A stretch of DNA of 30,078 nt from Gordoniibacillus chartarius. Lineage in GTDB: Bacteria > Bacillota > Bacilli > Paenibacillales > NBRC-103111. The position numbers were made by a program, and so were the translations under genes. Shown here piece after piece: positions 7,701-16,239 of the stretch. Location of the stretch: contig NZ_JBHLWN010000065.1 of NCBI RefSeq assembly GCF_042432825.1, positions 1-30,078 of the forward strand. The letters are read 5' to 3'. The notes below the pieces were generated by a model that had not been told where the DNA came from, ran no database searches, and saw nothing but the letters and a program-made list of their open reading frames with translations. How positions within the stretch are numbered: the first letter of the stretch is position 1; each line of letters starts with the position of its first letter.

Positions 7701-8541
7701 TGTCGTTTTCTGGAGTCCGGTTCCGGGGCAAACGGGCAACACGACAAACCTGATCGCCGCCGCCGCGCTGCTGGGTCTTGAATATTCTTCCCGAATCCTG
7801 CTCTTCGGCCATTTGCAAAGCCGCCGCTTGCCGATCGAACAGGCGTTTCTTAAACGATCGTTGGGCGAAGAGGAGCTTGCGTCTGCCTCGGACTCCGGAA
7901 TCGATGCGTTGATGCGGCTTGCGCAAAACCGCAAGCTGTCGCCGGAGATGATCCGGGACTACACCTTGCCGCTGCTGAAGGACCGGCTGGACCTGCTGCC
8001 CGGTTCGAATAAAGCGGACAAAGCGTTTATTCTTGGCGTAAAGGACGTATTGGATCCTTTGCTCGAGTCAGCCAACAGATATTACGACCTGACGCTGATC
8101 GACGGCGGCAGCGGCGCCGGCTCCGGTTGGACGCAGGCGCTCTTGCACAAAGCCGATCTGGTTGTCATCAGCCTCAACCAAAACCGCTTCGTATTGGAGC
8201 GGTTTTTTCAGTACCGGGAGGACCTGTTAGAGGACAAAAAGCAGCTGCTTGTTTTGGGACAATACGACCGACGCTCCGGTCATACCGCCCGAAATATTGC
8301 GCGGAAGCATAAGGCGAGCGTCCCGATCTACCCAATTCCGCATCAGGCAGGGTTCATGGACGCCTCGCAGGAAAGCCGGGCGATCGACTTTTTGTTTCGC
8401 AACCGCAGCGTTCCGCGCGATCATGAGCACCATTTTTTCATGCAGTGTGTGCGATCTCTTGCCCTAGCGATCATGGAACAGGCTGGATTAAACAAGCCGT
8501 TTTTCGGCGGGAAGGGGTGTAGCGGATGCTCGGTCTATTGA
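7690..8541 (+). CDS. ParA/MinD-fold protein with altered P-loop
   Basis: The GTG start overlaps the previous gene. Residues 4-22 (strand NVVFWSPV, then PGQTGNTTN and a helix) match the position of a MinD Walker A, but the essential lysine of GKTT is replaced (GNTT) and the upstream signature lysine is Pro/Gly. A Walker B-like strand LTLIDGGSG is present near residue 137. I remember similar SPVxGQTG variants in Firmicutes mobile-element proteins, so this looks like a stable family rather than decay. Role inferred: partner of the CpaE- and CpaF-like ATPases in the same operon. Its last 16 nt overlap the CpaF-like gene. Confidence 0.65.
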   Translation: MGRNVVFWSPVPGQTGNTTNLIAAAALLGLEYSSRILLFGHLQSRRLPIEQAFLKRSLGEEELASASDSGIDALMRLAQNRKLSPEMIRDYTLPLLKDRLDLLPGSNKADKAFILGVKDVLDPLLESANRYYDLTLIDGGSGAGSGWTQALLHKADLVVISLNQNRFVLERFFQYREDLLEDKKQLLVLGQYDRRSGHTARNIARKHKASVPIYPIPHQAGFMDASQESRAIDFLFRNRSVPRDHEHHFFMQCVRSLALAIMEQAGLNKPFFGGKGCSGCSVY

Positions 8542-10397
8542 ATGGGCTGCTTATCTTCGTTCTTCTTTTGCTCGCGGCTACTCTTATTTACTTCCGCATG
8601 AGCGGACGCAGGATCGAGAAGCCGCCGGAGGAGCGCGTCTATACGATCGAGGCGATGATCGCGTACGTCAAAAAATCGTTGCACGACCTGACGAGCAGCA
8701 ATCTGTACGACCTCGGCTTGTCTGAAGAGGAGTTCCGCCGCCGGAAAAACAAGCGGATGGAACTAAAGAAGGCGCTGCGCGGCTGCACGTCCGGAGATTT
8801 GCGGGACAAGGCGTACGTCAAGCAGTATTTGGCGGATTTGCTTGTTCAGAACTATAAACTGGATGATACGAACATCAACCGGCTTATCCCTTTCGACGAT
8901 CCGTACGAGCTTTCGCCGCAGGACCAGTTCGAGATTTTGCTGCACCTGTACAAGAAACGGTACCGCAACGATGCGCTCAGCGAACTGATCCGGAGGTACG
9001 AGCTGGACCGGCCCAAGCTCGGCATTGAGGACGGGCAAATCGAATCGTACCGGATTACCGCCGAGGACATCCACGACATCTATAAAGAGGAAGCGCGGCG
9101 GCTGCATTTCGAGGACAAGCTGCAAATTGTCGTACAGCGCATTTACCAAGCATACAAAGGCTTCAGCGTCGTCGATGATATCCGCGACATGAACATCGAC
9201 GGCGTGTCGGGCGGTGTTTCCGGCTTGCCGTCTTCCGTATGGGAGGGAGAATGGGAATTTCAAGCCGACGAGTTGCTGCGGGAAGTGCCGAAGTCCCACG
9301 ACAGTGTATGGATTTTCTACAGAGGGAAATCCATTCACTTAAGCTTCCTTTCCTTCAGCTCGGAGCAAGAACTGAAACGCGTCTGTCAGAATATCTACAA
9401 GCACAACTATCCCGGTCAATTGTCGGAAGCGAACGGCTTCAAAGTAAACGAGATGGCCGACGGCTCCCGCGTCGTCGTGCTGCGCCCCCGGTTCTCGGAA
9501 TCGTGGGCGTTTTTTGTGCGCAAATTCGATGTGCAAAGCGCAATGTTGGAACAGCTCATCCGGGATGAAAACGCCCGGCTTCCGATCGGCTTGATCGCCT
9601 ATCTCGTCAAGGGCGCCCGAATCACCGCGATCACCGGCGCACAAGGAAGCGGGAAAACGACGCTTCTCATGGCGATGGTCAAGTTCATATCCGCCACGTT
9701 TACGATCCGGGTGCAGGAGATGAGCTTCGAACTGCATTTGCGGAAAATTTACAAGGACCGCAATATTCTCAGCTTCCGCGAAACCGAGACCATTTCCGGC
9801 CAGGACGGACTCGACATCCAGAAAAAGACGGACGGCACCGTAAACATTCTCGGAGAGGTGGCGACCGATCCGGTCGCGGCGTGGATGATCCAGATGGCGC
9901 AGGTCGCTTCATTGTTCACGCTCTTTACCCACCATGCCAAGACGTTCCGCGATCTGGTGTTTTCGCTGCGAAACTCGCTCTTGAAAACCGGTGTGTTCAC
10001 GAATGAAAAGGTGGCCGAGCAGCAGGTGATCAGCGTCGTCAATTTCGATATCCATCTGAAACGGGACATCAACGGACACCGCTACATTGAACGAATCACC
10101 GAGTGTGTCCCTCTTGATGAAGAGTTGGATTATCCTGCCCAATACCGGCAGTGCGAAAAACTGGAGGACAAGATGGCCGCGTTTATGGAGACGGCTGCAG
10201 AATATTTCCGGCGCACCACCGACCGGAAGCTGTACGAAGCGCGAAATGTGGTCGAATTCCGGGACGGAAGATATGTGGCAGTTCATCCGATCTCTGAACG
10301 AAATGTGAGAGAGATGCGCGAACACATGTCGGGTGCGGACCGCGCGGCATTCGAAGCGTTCCTTTCAAAGAATTGGGGTGTGCGGGATGGAGCTTAA
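8526..10397 (+). CDS. CpaF/TadA-like secretion ATPase
   Basis: Motor ATPase of the type II/IV secretion superfamily, which powers pilus assembly at the inner face of the membrane. At 623 residues it is longer than a typical CpaF, mainly because of an N-terminal hydrophobic anchor (residues about 3-22) and a helical region before the core. The core shows Walker A GAQGSGKTT (about 371-379), an Asp-box-like region with RETETISGQDG, Walker B VNILGEV (about 439), and a histidine-box-like segment TLFTHHAKTFRD. The membrane anchor on an ATPase that is normally cytosolic is unusual. ATG 8526 overlaps the previous gene by 16 nt, and the gene overlaps the next by 11 nt. The nucleotide-binding residues are all intact. 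Confidence 0.87.
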   Translation: MLGLLNGLLIFVLLLLAATLIYFRMSGRRIEKPPEERVYTIEAMIAYVKKSLHDLTSSNLYDLGLSEEEFRRRKNKRMELKKALRGCTSGDLRDKAYVKQYLADLLVQNYKLDDTNINRLIPFDDPYELSPQDQFEILLHLYKKRYRNDALSELIRRYELDRPKLGIEDGQIESYRITAEDIHDIYKEEARRLHFEDKLQIVVQRIYQAYKGFSVVDDIRDMNIDGVSGGVSGLPSSVWEGEWEFQADELLREVPKSHDSVWIFYRGKSIHLSFLSFSSEQELKRVCQNIYKHNYPGQLSEANGFKVNEMADGSRVVVLRPRFSESWAFFVRKFDVQSAMLEQLIRDENARLPIGLIAYLVKGARITAITGAQGSGKTTLLMAMVKFISATFTIRVQEMSFELHLRKIYKDRNILSFRETETISGQDGLDIQKKTDGTVNILGEVATDPVAAWMIQMAQVASLFTLFTHHAKTFRDLVFSLRNSLLKTGVFTNEKVAEQQVISVVNFDIHLKRDINGHRYIERITECVPLDEELDYPAQYRQCEKLEDKMAAFMETAAEYFRRTTDRKLYEARNVVEFRDGRYVAVHPISERNVREMREHMSGADRAAFEAFLSKNWGVRDGA

Positions 10398-12459
10398 AAC
10401 GCTGTTGTCACTCGTCCTTGGCGGCGCCGTGGTATTTTTCCTTGCCGCCGTCCTGCTGTTCAAGCGGCTGTCCCGTGAAAATACAGGCGCGGGTTCGATC
10501 CGGGAATATGAAGAATTGCGGCTCCCAGGCAAACCGACGAACAAGCATGCCGTGTACAGCGTCTTGCAGCGTATGTATGTGAAAGTCGAACGGATTCCGC
10601 CGCTTCGCGCTTATCTGAACGCGATTCGCAAGCGGCTGTCTCTGCTTGCGCCGTATGACGAATGGAAGCTGCGGCTCGAGACGATCAAGATCGCGCTTTC
10701 GGCATGGGGTATCCTGGCCGCTGCCGCGATTCCGCTCATCCTGCTTGTCCGCGACCCGATGACGTTTTTTATGATGGCCATCGGCATTTGGGCGCTGCAC
10801 GGGATGATCGCGGATGTGTTCGTTCACCGATTGGAGAACCGTCTTCTCCGCCAGCTTCGCTTGTTTTTGTCTGATGTGCGGCATCATTACCACCGGCACG
10901 GGATGGTGGAGGAAGCGATCTACGACGCGGCGGAAGCGGCGCCCCATGAAATGGCGCTGCACGGGCAGGAAGTGTGTGCTGTTCTCACGGCCAGCCATCC
11001 GGAAGAAAAACTCGAGCAGTATTATGAGGCGGCGCCGAACCGATTTCTCAAGGGACTGGCCGGCATTTCGCATCTGGTGAAAGAGTACGGCGACAAGAAA
11101 CTCCAGAACGATTCGCTCTACTTGAAGGCGCTTGGGAAACTTGCGACCGAATTGAACCTGGACATTTTGCGGCGGGAGAAGCTCAGTTTCTTGCTGCAAG
11201 GACTGTCCGCGATTGCCCTGATCCCGATTTTGTTCACGAAGCCGATCGAAAGCTGGGCGCGCAACTACTTCCCAGCGATGGACGATTTTTATGCCGGCAA
11301 GTTCGGCTTGATGACGAAAATGGCCATCCTGCTGGTCATTCTTGTTTCGTACGTGCTGCTGCGCAGTATGCGGGAGTTGGACGGCGGACACCGGCCCGGA
11401 CGGCGCAAGCCATGGGAGCAGATGGCCTACAATCATCCGTGGGTACGCAGGGTCATCGATCGGATCATGCCCGAATCCGGGACGCGGGAAGCCGCCCGCA
11501 GCGACATGCTGCTGAAAGAAACGAATTCGCCGCTCCGTTTGGAGTGGCTTGTTCTGCAGCGTGCGTCGGCTTGCATTCTCGCGTTTGTGCTTGCGCTCGG
11601 ATTGTTTGTCACGCTTCATGCGGTGACGAAACACCAGTTTCTGTACGCGCCGGTCAAGCCGGAAACGATGTTCGGCCGCCTGTCGCCGCAGGAAGAAGCG
11701 CAAGGACGGGAAGCGGCGGCGCTCGATCGGCGGATCATGGCGGATGTGAAGGAGGTGAAAACCAGACTTTCGGAAGCGGTGATGGCCGAACTGCTGAAAG
11801 ATCCGCGGATTGCGCGAGATGAAGAGGAGCTCCGGGACGCGGTGAAACGCATCCTGAAAAAAATGGACGCGGTAAACAGCGAATATTTGAAATGGTGGGA
11901 GGTGATGCTGGCTTTACTCAGCGGATGGGGCGGCTATTATGCTCCGGTCGGCGTTTTGTTGTTCCGGCGGCGGATGCGGCAAATGGAGATGAAGCACGAA
12001 GTTGACCAACTTCTCTCGGTGACCGCCATGCTGTCTGAAATGGAACGCATGTCGGTCGAGCACGTGCTGGAGTGGATGGAGCGGTTTGCGCATATTTTCA
12101 AAGCGCCGATTCAGCATTGCCTGCTTCACTACGAGCACGGCGCGGAGCAGGCGCTGGAGGCATTGAAGGAAGAAGCGCCGTTTCTGCCGTTTGTCCGCAC
12201 GGTGGAGAAACTGCAGCTCGCGGTCGAGAAGATTCCGATCCGTCAAGCGTTCGACGATTTGGAATCCGAACAAGCTTTTGCCCAGGAGCAGCGCAAGCAG
12301 GACTATGAACGGCTGATCGAAACGAAAGCGGGCTGGGGGAAAATGATCGGCTTCGCACCGATGATGTCCCTCATTTTCGGATATCTCGTCTTCCCGCTGG
12401 TTTATGTGAGCTTGTCGCAAATGTCCGTGTACTACGAGCAAATTCAGCGAATTCAATAA
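10387..12459 (+). CDS. TadB-TadC-like membrane platform protein, apparent fusion
   Basis: Polytopic membrane protein with 690 residues. Hydrophobic segments are seen near residues 6-27, 106-121, 125-147, 266-285, 311-328, 394-415, 506-526 and 653-676. The two halves each contain a soluble stretch followed by paired membrane segments, the layout of a type II secretion F domain; together they would equal separate TadB and TadC. This is the expected platform for the CpaF-like motor encoded just upstream. The start is ATG 10387, overlapping the previous gene, since the longer open frame has no binding site. A terminator follows within 15 nt, ending the machinery part of the operon. Confidence 0.75.
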   Translation: MELKTLLSLVLGGAVVFFLAAVLLFKRLSRENTGAGSIREYEELRLPGKPTNKHAVYSVLQRMYVKVERIPPLRAYLNAIRKRLSLLAPYDEWKLRLETIKIALSAWGILAAAAIPLILLVRDPMTFFMMAIGIWALHGMIADVFVHRLENRLLRQLRLFLSDVRHHYHRHGMVEEAIYDAAEAAPHEMALHGQEVCAVLTASHPEEKLEQYYEAAPNRFLKGLAGISHLVKEYGDKKLQNDSLYLKALGKLATELNLDILRREKLSFLLQGLSAIALIPILFTKPIESWARNYFPAMDDFYAGKFGLMTKMAILLVILVSYVLLRSMRELDGGHRPGRRKPWEQMAYNHPWVRRVIDRIMPESGTREAARSDMLLKETNSPLRLEWLVLQRASACILAFVLALGLFVTLHAVTKHQFLYAPVKPETMFGRLSPQEEAQGREAAALDRRIMADVKEVKTRLSEAVMAELLKDPRIARDEEELRDAVKRILKKMDAVNSEYLKWWEVMLALLSGWGGYYAPVGVLLFRRRMRQMEMKHEVDQLLSVTAMLSEMERMSVEHVLEWMERFAHIFKAPIQHCLLHYEHGAEQALEALKEEAPFLPFVRTVEKLQLAVEKIPIRQAFDDLESEQAFAQEQRKQDYERLIETKAGWGKMIGFAPMMSLIFGYLVFPLVYVSLSQMSVYYEQIQRIQ

Positions 12460-12472
12460 CAACAACACTGTG

Positions 12473-12497
12473 AGCCTTTCCATTGGAAGGCTTTTTT
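12473..12497 (+). terminator. Intrinsic terminator between machinery and pilin-like genes
   Basis: AGCCTT at 12473-12478 pairs with AAGGCT at 12487-12492, and CC with GG closes the top of the hairpin across a three-base loop. A run of six T follows. Only 36 nt separate it from the next ATG, with no clear promoter inside, so partial read-through of the upstream transcript is likely and would set the ratio of machinery to pilin-like subunits. Confidence 0.75.
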
Positions 12498-12533
12498 GTA
12501 CCAAAATATCTTATTTAAAGGAGAGAATGATCC

Positions 12534-13013
12534 ATGTCCAACGCACAAAAAGCGCTGGTGATGGCCGCAGGCATTTTCCTCGCCATCGCCCTCATTACAC
12601 TGGCGGTTGTATTGTTTATCTCGGCCCAGGACTCGACCAAGGCGGCGCAAAGCAATTTCAGCAACATTCAAACGGAACTGTCGCAAACGGCGTTTACGGT
12701 GTACGACAATACGCTCGTTTCCGGAAGCCAGGTTGTCAACGCGCTGCGCAAGTTCAGCGATCAGGATCAATTCGGCATTCAAATCGTAACGGGGAAAAAT
12801 CCGGCGGGTCAATGGTACGGCAAGGTGATCAATACAGGCGTTCCGATGGACAGCATTACGTACGGCTCGGTGGTCGGTCCGGGAACTGGCCGGCTCGATC
12901 ATACGATGGATGAAGCGAACGTCAACTATGTGAATCCGAGCGGCAAGTTTAAGGCGCAGCTTGTGAAAGACAAGAGCAACGTCATTCGGGGCATTGTGTT
13001 CCGCCAGCAGTAA
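12534..13013 (+). CDS. Pilin-like protein 1, 159 aa
   Basis: AAAGGAGAG lies 8 nt before the ATG. The N-terminus has a few polar residues (MSNAQKAL) and then one hydrophobic helix of about 22 residues, followed by a polar helical continuation. This is pilin-like architecture, but without an unmistakable class III signal-peptide cleavage site. The C-terminal part shares a VSGSQVVNAL motif followed by GIQIV with the next gene's product. It is flanked by hairpins on both sides, which fits separate or elevated expression, as for a major subunit. Main alternative: a membrane-anchored assembly factor (minor pseudopilin). Confidence 0.65.
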   Translation: MSNAQKALVMAAGIFLAIALITLAVVLFISAQDSTKAAQSNFSNIQTELSQTAFTVYDNTLVSGSQVVNALRKFSDQDQFGIQIVTGKNPAGQWYGKVINTGVPMDSITYGSVVGPGTGRLDHTMDEANVNYVNPSGKFKAQLVKDKSNVIRGIVFRQQ

Positions 13014-13040
13014 GCTTCTGAGTTAAAAAGATTTCTCAGC

Positions 13041-13074
13041 AGCCCGCTTGTCACACATAAAGTGCAGGCGGGCT
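13041..13074 (+). terminator. Hairpin between pilin-like genes 1 and 2
   Basis: AGCCCGCTTG at 13041-13050 pairs with CAGGCGGGCT at 13065-13074 (ten pairs, one of them G-T), with a 14-nt loop in which CAC/GTG can pair further. There is no T-run after it. It is therefore more likely to be an mRNA 3'-end stabiliser or weak attenuator downstream of the first pilin-like gene than a full terminator. Confidence 0.5.
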
Positions 13075-13100
13075 CGCTGTAATGAAAGGAGGACAAGCAG

Positions 13101-13499
13101 ATGAACCATTCCGTGCGCACGATGATCGACATGAGCTTTGCTTGTCTCGTGTTTGTGGCGGCCGCGACAGCCGGGTTGCTGTTGTTTCAAAGCGGCGCAG
13201 CACATTTGGATACCGCCTATATCGCAGGAAAAGCGCAAGATCGCGGCATAAACCCGACACTTTCCCCGGTTGCCGGAGACGGAACCGTGTCCGGTGCGGA
13301 AGTGCTGCAATCGGTCGGCCAGATCGGCGACATCGGAGCGGAGATCGTGGTGGATGGCGTCCGGTATTCCCCTTCGATGGAACGGGAGGACATCGCGGCA
13401 TCGGCGATCCGGCTAAGCAGCCGCTATGTTCCTTCTTATGAACGGGGTCCGGATGGCCGGTTGCAGCGAGTCGTTTTTGCATCGCGAGGGGGTGCGTGA
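13101..13499 (+). CDS. Pilin-like protein 2, 132 aa
   Basis: AAAGGAGG lies 8 nt before the ATG. A short N-terminal polar stretch (MNHSVRTMIDM) precedes one hydrophobic segment of about 20 residues. The rest is extracellular if the segment is a signal anchor. It contains TVSGAEVLQSVGQIGDIGAEIVVDG, which lines up with the VSGSQVVNAL...GIQIV segment of the preceding gene product. The two are likely diverged paralogues, one probably a minor subunit. Its stop overlaps the next start (TGATG). Confidence 0.65.
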   Translation: MNHSVRTMIDMSFACLVFVAAATAGLLLFQSGAAHLDTAYIAGKAQDRGINPTLSPVAGDGTVSGAEVLQSVGQIGDIGAEIVVDGVRYSPSMEREDIAASAIRLSSRYVPSYERGPDGRLQRVVFASRGGA

Positions 13500-14047
13500 T
13501 GGACAGCATTTCCAAGGTGTTTGCCATTCTCATTGCCATCCTGCTCCTGTACGTTTTCCCGATATCCTCCGCGTTCGACCAGCAGGATGACGTTTCCGAA
13601 CTCGTGGCGCTGCGGGCAACGACTACGTTTGTCGATGCAGTCAGGGACAAGGGATACATTTCACCGACGATGTATAACGACTTCCTGCAGGCGATCCATG
13701 CGACCGGCAACACATTCGACGTGCGGATGGAGCACGGGCAAAAGCGTTACGTTCCGGTATACGCCGATCCGACTCGTCCAGAGACGTTCCAGGGGAAGTA
13801 CGCCGTTCACTATGACATGTTTTACAACGCGCAAATCTTGCCGGTGCTGTTTCCAAACAGCGCGGCGGGCAAGGACGATCCGGCGCGCCGCTATAAACTG
13901 CATGTCGGGGATACGTTTTATGTCGTAGTGAAAAACACGAACCGGACGAACGGCACGATCTTGCACGATTTTTTGAACAACGCCAGCAGCCCGAATGAAA
14001 AAATCTTCATTCCCTACGGAGGCGTGGTACGCAATGAAGATGATTAA
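13499..14047 (+). CDS. Pilin-like or membrane-anchored assembly protein 3, 182 aa
   Basis: ATG 13499 overlaps the upstream stop by one base; a GTG sits immediately before it. One hydrophobic segment (residues about 6-22) ends in PISSAF, so either a signal peptide or an anchor is possible. The segment YISPTMYNDFLQAIHATGNTFDVRM occupies the place of the SG-x-V motif in proteins 1 and 2 and may be a related fold. The rest is soluble and basic/aromatic-rich. I recognise no named family. Translational coupling on both sides makes it part of the same complex. Confidence 0.65.
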   Translation: MDSISKVFAILIAILLLYVFPISSAFDQQDDVSELVALRATTTFVDAVRDKGYISPTMYNDFLQAIHATGNTFDVRMEHGQKRYVPVYADPTRPETFQGKYAVHYDMFYNAQILPVLFPNSAAGKDDPARRYKLHVGDTFYVVVKNTNRTNGTILHDFLNNASSPNEKIFIPYGGVVRNEDD

Positions 14048-15014
14048 TTGGGCGATTGTCGGCGTGCTGATTCTGCTTCCGTTCTATGTGATCAACCGGA
14101 TCGATACCGAGACGCAGCGCAGGATGATGATTACAGAAATGCGCTACGACGCCGCGCTCGATGCGGCGGTCGACGATGCGGCGAGGGCGCTCTTGAACAA
14201 TGCGAGCCAACAGCAGGAAGCTCGTTATGATTCGGTGAAACGAGTGAGGGTGAACAAGGACGAAGCGATCGACACATTTTACCGGACATTGTATATAAAT
14301 TTTGGCATTGAGGAAGATCCGGTTGCGCAAGGCGTGCTTATGCGCTACATTCCGGCGGTGATCGTCATCGGCTATGACGGGTTCTGGGTGTATGCCGAGG
14401 AAGAGTTGCGAAATGCGGCCGGCGAAACGGAAATACGCCCTGTGTGGGGCCCGAAGAAGCCGTACGCCTATGCCGATGCGCAAGGGAACAGCTTGTCCTT
14501 TACACTCGACGATTACGTCATAGCGTATGAAGCAAGCAGCCGGACATGGCGGGAGGGCTTCCGCCCGGAACTCCAATCTGCGACCGCGATTCCTTTGCTT
14601 CGTGATGCGGAGTTATTCGAACAGGTGCGGCGCAGCACGATCGTTAACGCCATCCAGAATGAATTGGCATACCGGATTAACCGGCATAACCAGCACGTTT
14701 CACGGTACGGCGTGTCCTATACGTTTACGCTGCCGACGATCAGCGCAGAGGAATGGAAGAACACGGTGGGTGACATCGGTGTTATGGCGTTCGTCCAGGG
14801 CATTCCGATGGGAAGTAAAACGTACAACAACTATGCTTTGGGCGGCAGCCGGGTGTTGAAAAAGCCTGTCATCTTTGGGGCGATGAAAGACGGGAGAAAG
14901 GTCTATTACCGAAGCGCCTGCGGTTACTCCTACCCAGTGGAAGAGACGTTTGCTAGCGAGAAGGCGGCAGCGCAAAAGGGATATATGCCGCTTGCATGCG
15001 TCAACCATCCTTGA
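14034..15014 (+). CDS. Membrane-anchored pilus-operon protein 4, 326 aa
   Basis: ATG 14034 has GGAGG upstream and overlaps the preceding gene by 14 nt. One N-terminal hydrophobic segment (residues about 3-18) is followed by a helix with alternating Ala/Asp (ALDAAVDDAARALL), then a long exported domain with conserved-looking aromatic runs (YIPAVIVIGYDGFWVYAEEEL). The size and single N-terminal anchor resemble TadG-like or large minor-pilin proteins, but I see no von Willebrand factor motif. It is the last gene of the coupled run; a 116-nt gap without clear signals follows. Confidence 0.65.
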   Translation: MKMINWAIVGVLILLPFYVINRIDTETQRRMMITEMRYDAALDAAVDDAARALLNNASQQQEARYDSVKRVRVNKDEAIDTFYRTLYINFGIEEDPVAQGVLMRYIPAVIVIGYDGFWVYAEEELRNAAGETEIRPVWGPKKPYAYADAQGNSLSFTLDDYVIAYEASSRTWREGFRPELQSATAIPLLRDAELFEQVRRSTIVNAIQNELAYRINRHNQHVSRYGVSYTFTLPTISAEEWKNTVGDIGVMAFVQGIPMGSKTYNNYALGGSRVLKKPVIFGAMKDGRKVYYRSACGYSYPVEETFASEKAAAQKGYMPLACVNHP

Positions 15015-15130
15015 GCCGGAACTCTTTATTCAGGAGTGGACAGGTTCGCGCAGGGATTATATGATGGAAACACAACGTCGAATTCTTCCTGATATTCTCA
15101 ATTTTTATCGAAAAAAGGAGTGAGGCGAAC

Positions 15131-16237
15131 GTGAAAAAATGGGTAGGCGCGAGTCTGGCGCTGATGATGTTGTTTGGCCTGCCGGCCGGCATCTCCAGTG
15201 CGGCGGCAAAAGCGCCGGCGTTTGTCAGCGTCGTTATGGATGGGGAAAAGATCTGGTTTCCCGATGCGCAGGCGTTTATCGATGAAAACAGCCGGACACT
15301 CGTACCGGTCCGCTTTATTGCTGAAAAGATGAATGCCAAAGTGGGCTGGGAATCGGATACGATGACGGTTCCGATTGAGCGGGGCGATCGGCAAATCCGG
15401 CTGACGATTGGCGAAAACAAAGCGATCGTCAATGGCGAAGAGGTGACCTTTGACACGAAGGCGATCTTGAGAGGCGGCAGAACGTTTGTCCCTTTACGTT
15501 TTGTCAGTGAAGTGTTAGGCGCGAAAGTGGAATGGGACGACGCCACTTCGACCGTATTGATCTCGACAGTTGAGGATGTCGAAGCGAAATACGACCAATG
15601 GGGACGTCTGATCCGTACCACCGATCTGCCAAAGAATGCGAAGGATTATCCGTATATATTGGCGGATGTTCCTAATGAGATGTATGAGATGGGCTATCCG
15701 TATTCCAATCCAGAACGAAGCAAAGTATCGGCCGTTCTGTATGAAACGATTCCAGAGTATAACAAGGAGAATGTAGATATTTGGATGGGACGATTGAAAA
15801 CGTTCGGAGCATTGTGGCTTAATGTGGACTACAAAACCATCGATGATGAATGGGCGAAAGCGATCTTCGCGACAAAAATGCAAAACTCCGATGCGGAGTT
15901 GAAATACATCCGGCGGTATGTGGAATGGGTAAAGGAAAATCAGATTCAAATTGAAGGATATCTTGACCCCGAACCATCCATGATATTTAACGATGGCTTG
16001 GGAGTAGACTACATTCGTTCAAGATTTCTCATTAAATTTATGTCTTATAAGGAAAGTAAAGAGTTGCTTTATGATACATGGTTTCCTAAAGATATAGTTT
16101 TTGATAAAAATGTGTGGTATGAAGGGTACACAGACATAAAAATGGGAACGAATGTAGGCGGAGATTGGGGTAGTACATTAAAGGTAGCCCCGAGTGCGAG
16201 CTTATTCTATAACCACATCATTAAGAAGGTGGAATAG
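15131..16237 (+). CDS. Secreted protein with copper-amine-oxidase-N stalk domain, 368 aa
   Basis: The GTG start follows AAAAAAGGAG. The N-terminus is a clear signal peptide (KKW, a hydrophobic core, then ISSAAA). Residues about 35-140 hold two half-repeats typical of the copper amine oxidase N-terminal ('stalk') domain: RTLVPVRFIAEKMNAKVGWE and RTFVPLRFVSEVLGAKVEWD. In Paenibacillaceae this domain occurs in many cell-surface proteins and does not itself imply oxidase activity. The C-terminal 220 residues match nothing I recognise. The final 80 codons are clearly richer in A and T than the rest of the gene. It lies two bases before the large adhesin-like gene, so the two products probably act together. 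Confidence 0.85.
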   Translation: MKKWVGASLALMMLFGLPAGISSAAAKAPAFVSVVMDGEKIWFPDAQAFIDENSRTLVPVRFIAEKMNAKVGWESDTMTVPIERGDRQIRLTIGENKAIVNGEEVTFDTKAILRGGRTFVPLRFVSEVLGAKVEWDDATSTVLISTVEDVEAKYDQWGRLIRTTDLPKNAKDYPYILADVPNEMYEMGYPYSNPERSKVSAVLYETIPEYNKENVDIWMGRLKTFGALWLNVDYKTIDDEWAKAIFATKMQNSDAELKYIRRYVEWVKENQIQIEGYLDPEPSMIFNDGLGVDYIRSRFLIKFMSYKESKELLYDTWFPKDIVFDKNVWYEGYTDIKMGTNVGGDWGSTLKVAPSASLFYNHIIKKVE

Positions 16238-16239
16238 AA

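Noticed and set aside
10408..11703. Long open frame on the minus strand (431 aa)
   Set aside because: It lies entirely within the TadB/TadC-like gene, has no ribosome binding site, and is rich in Arg/Gln/His as expected from the antisense of a GC-rich gene.
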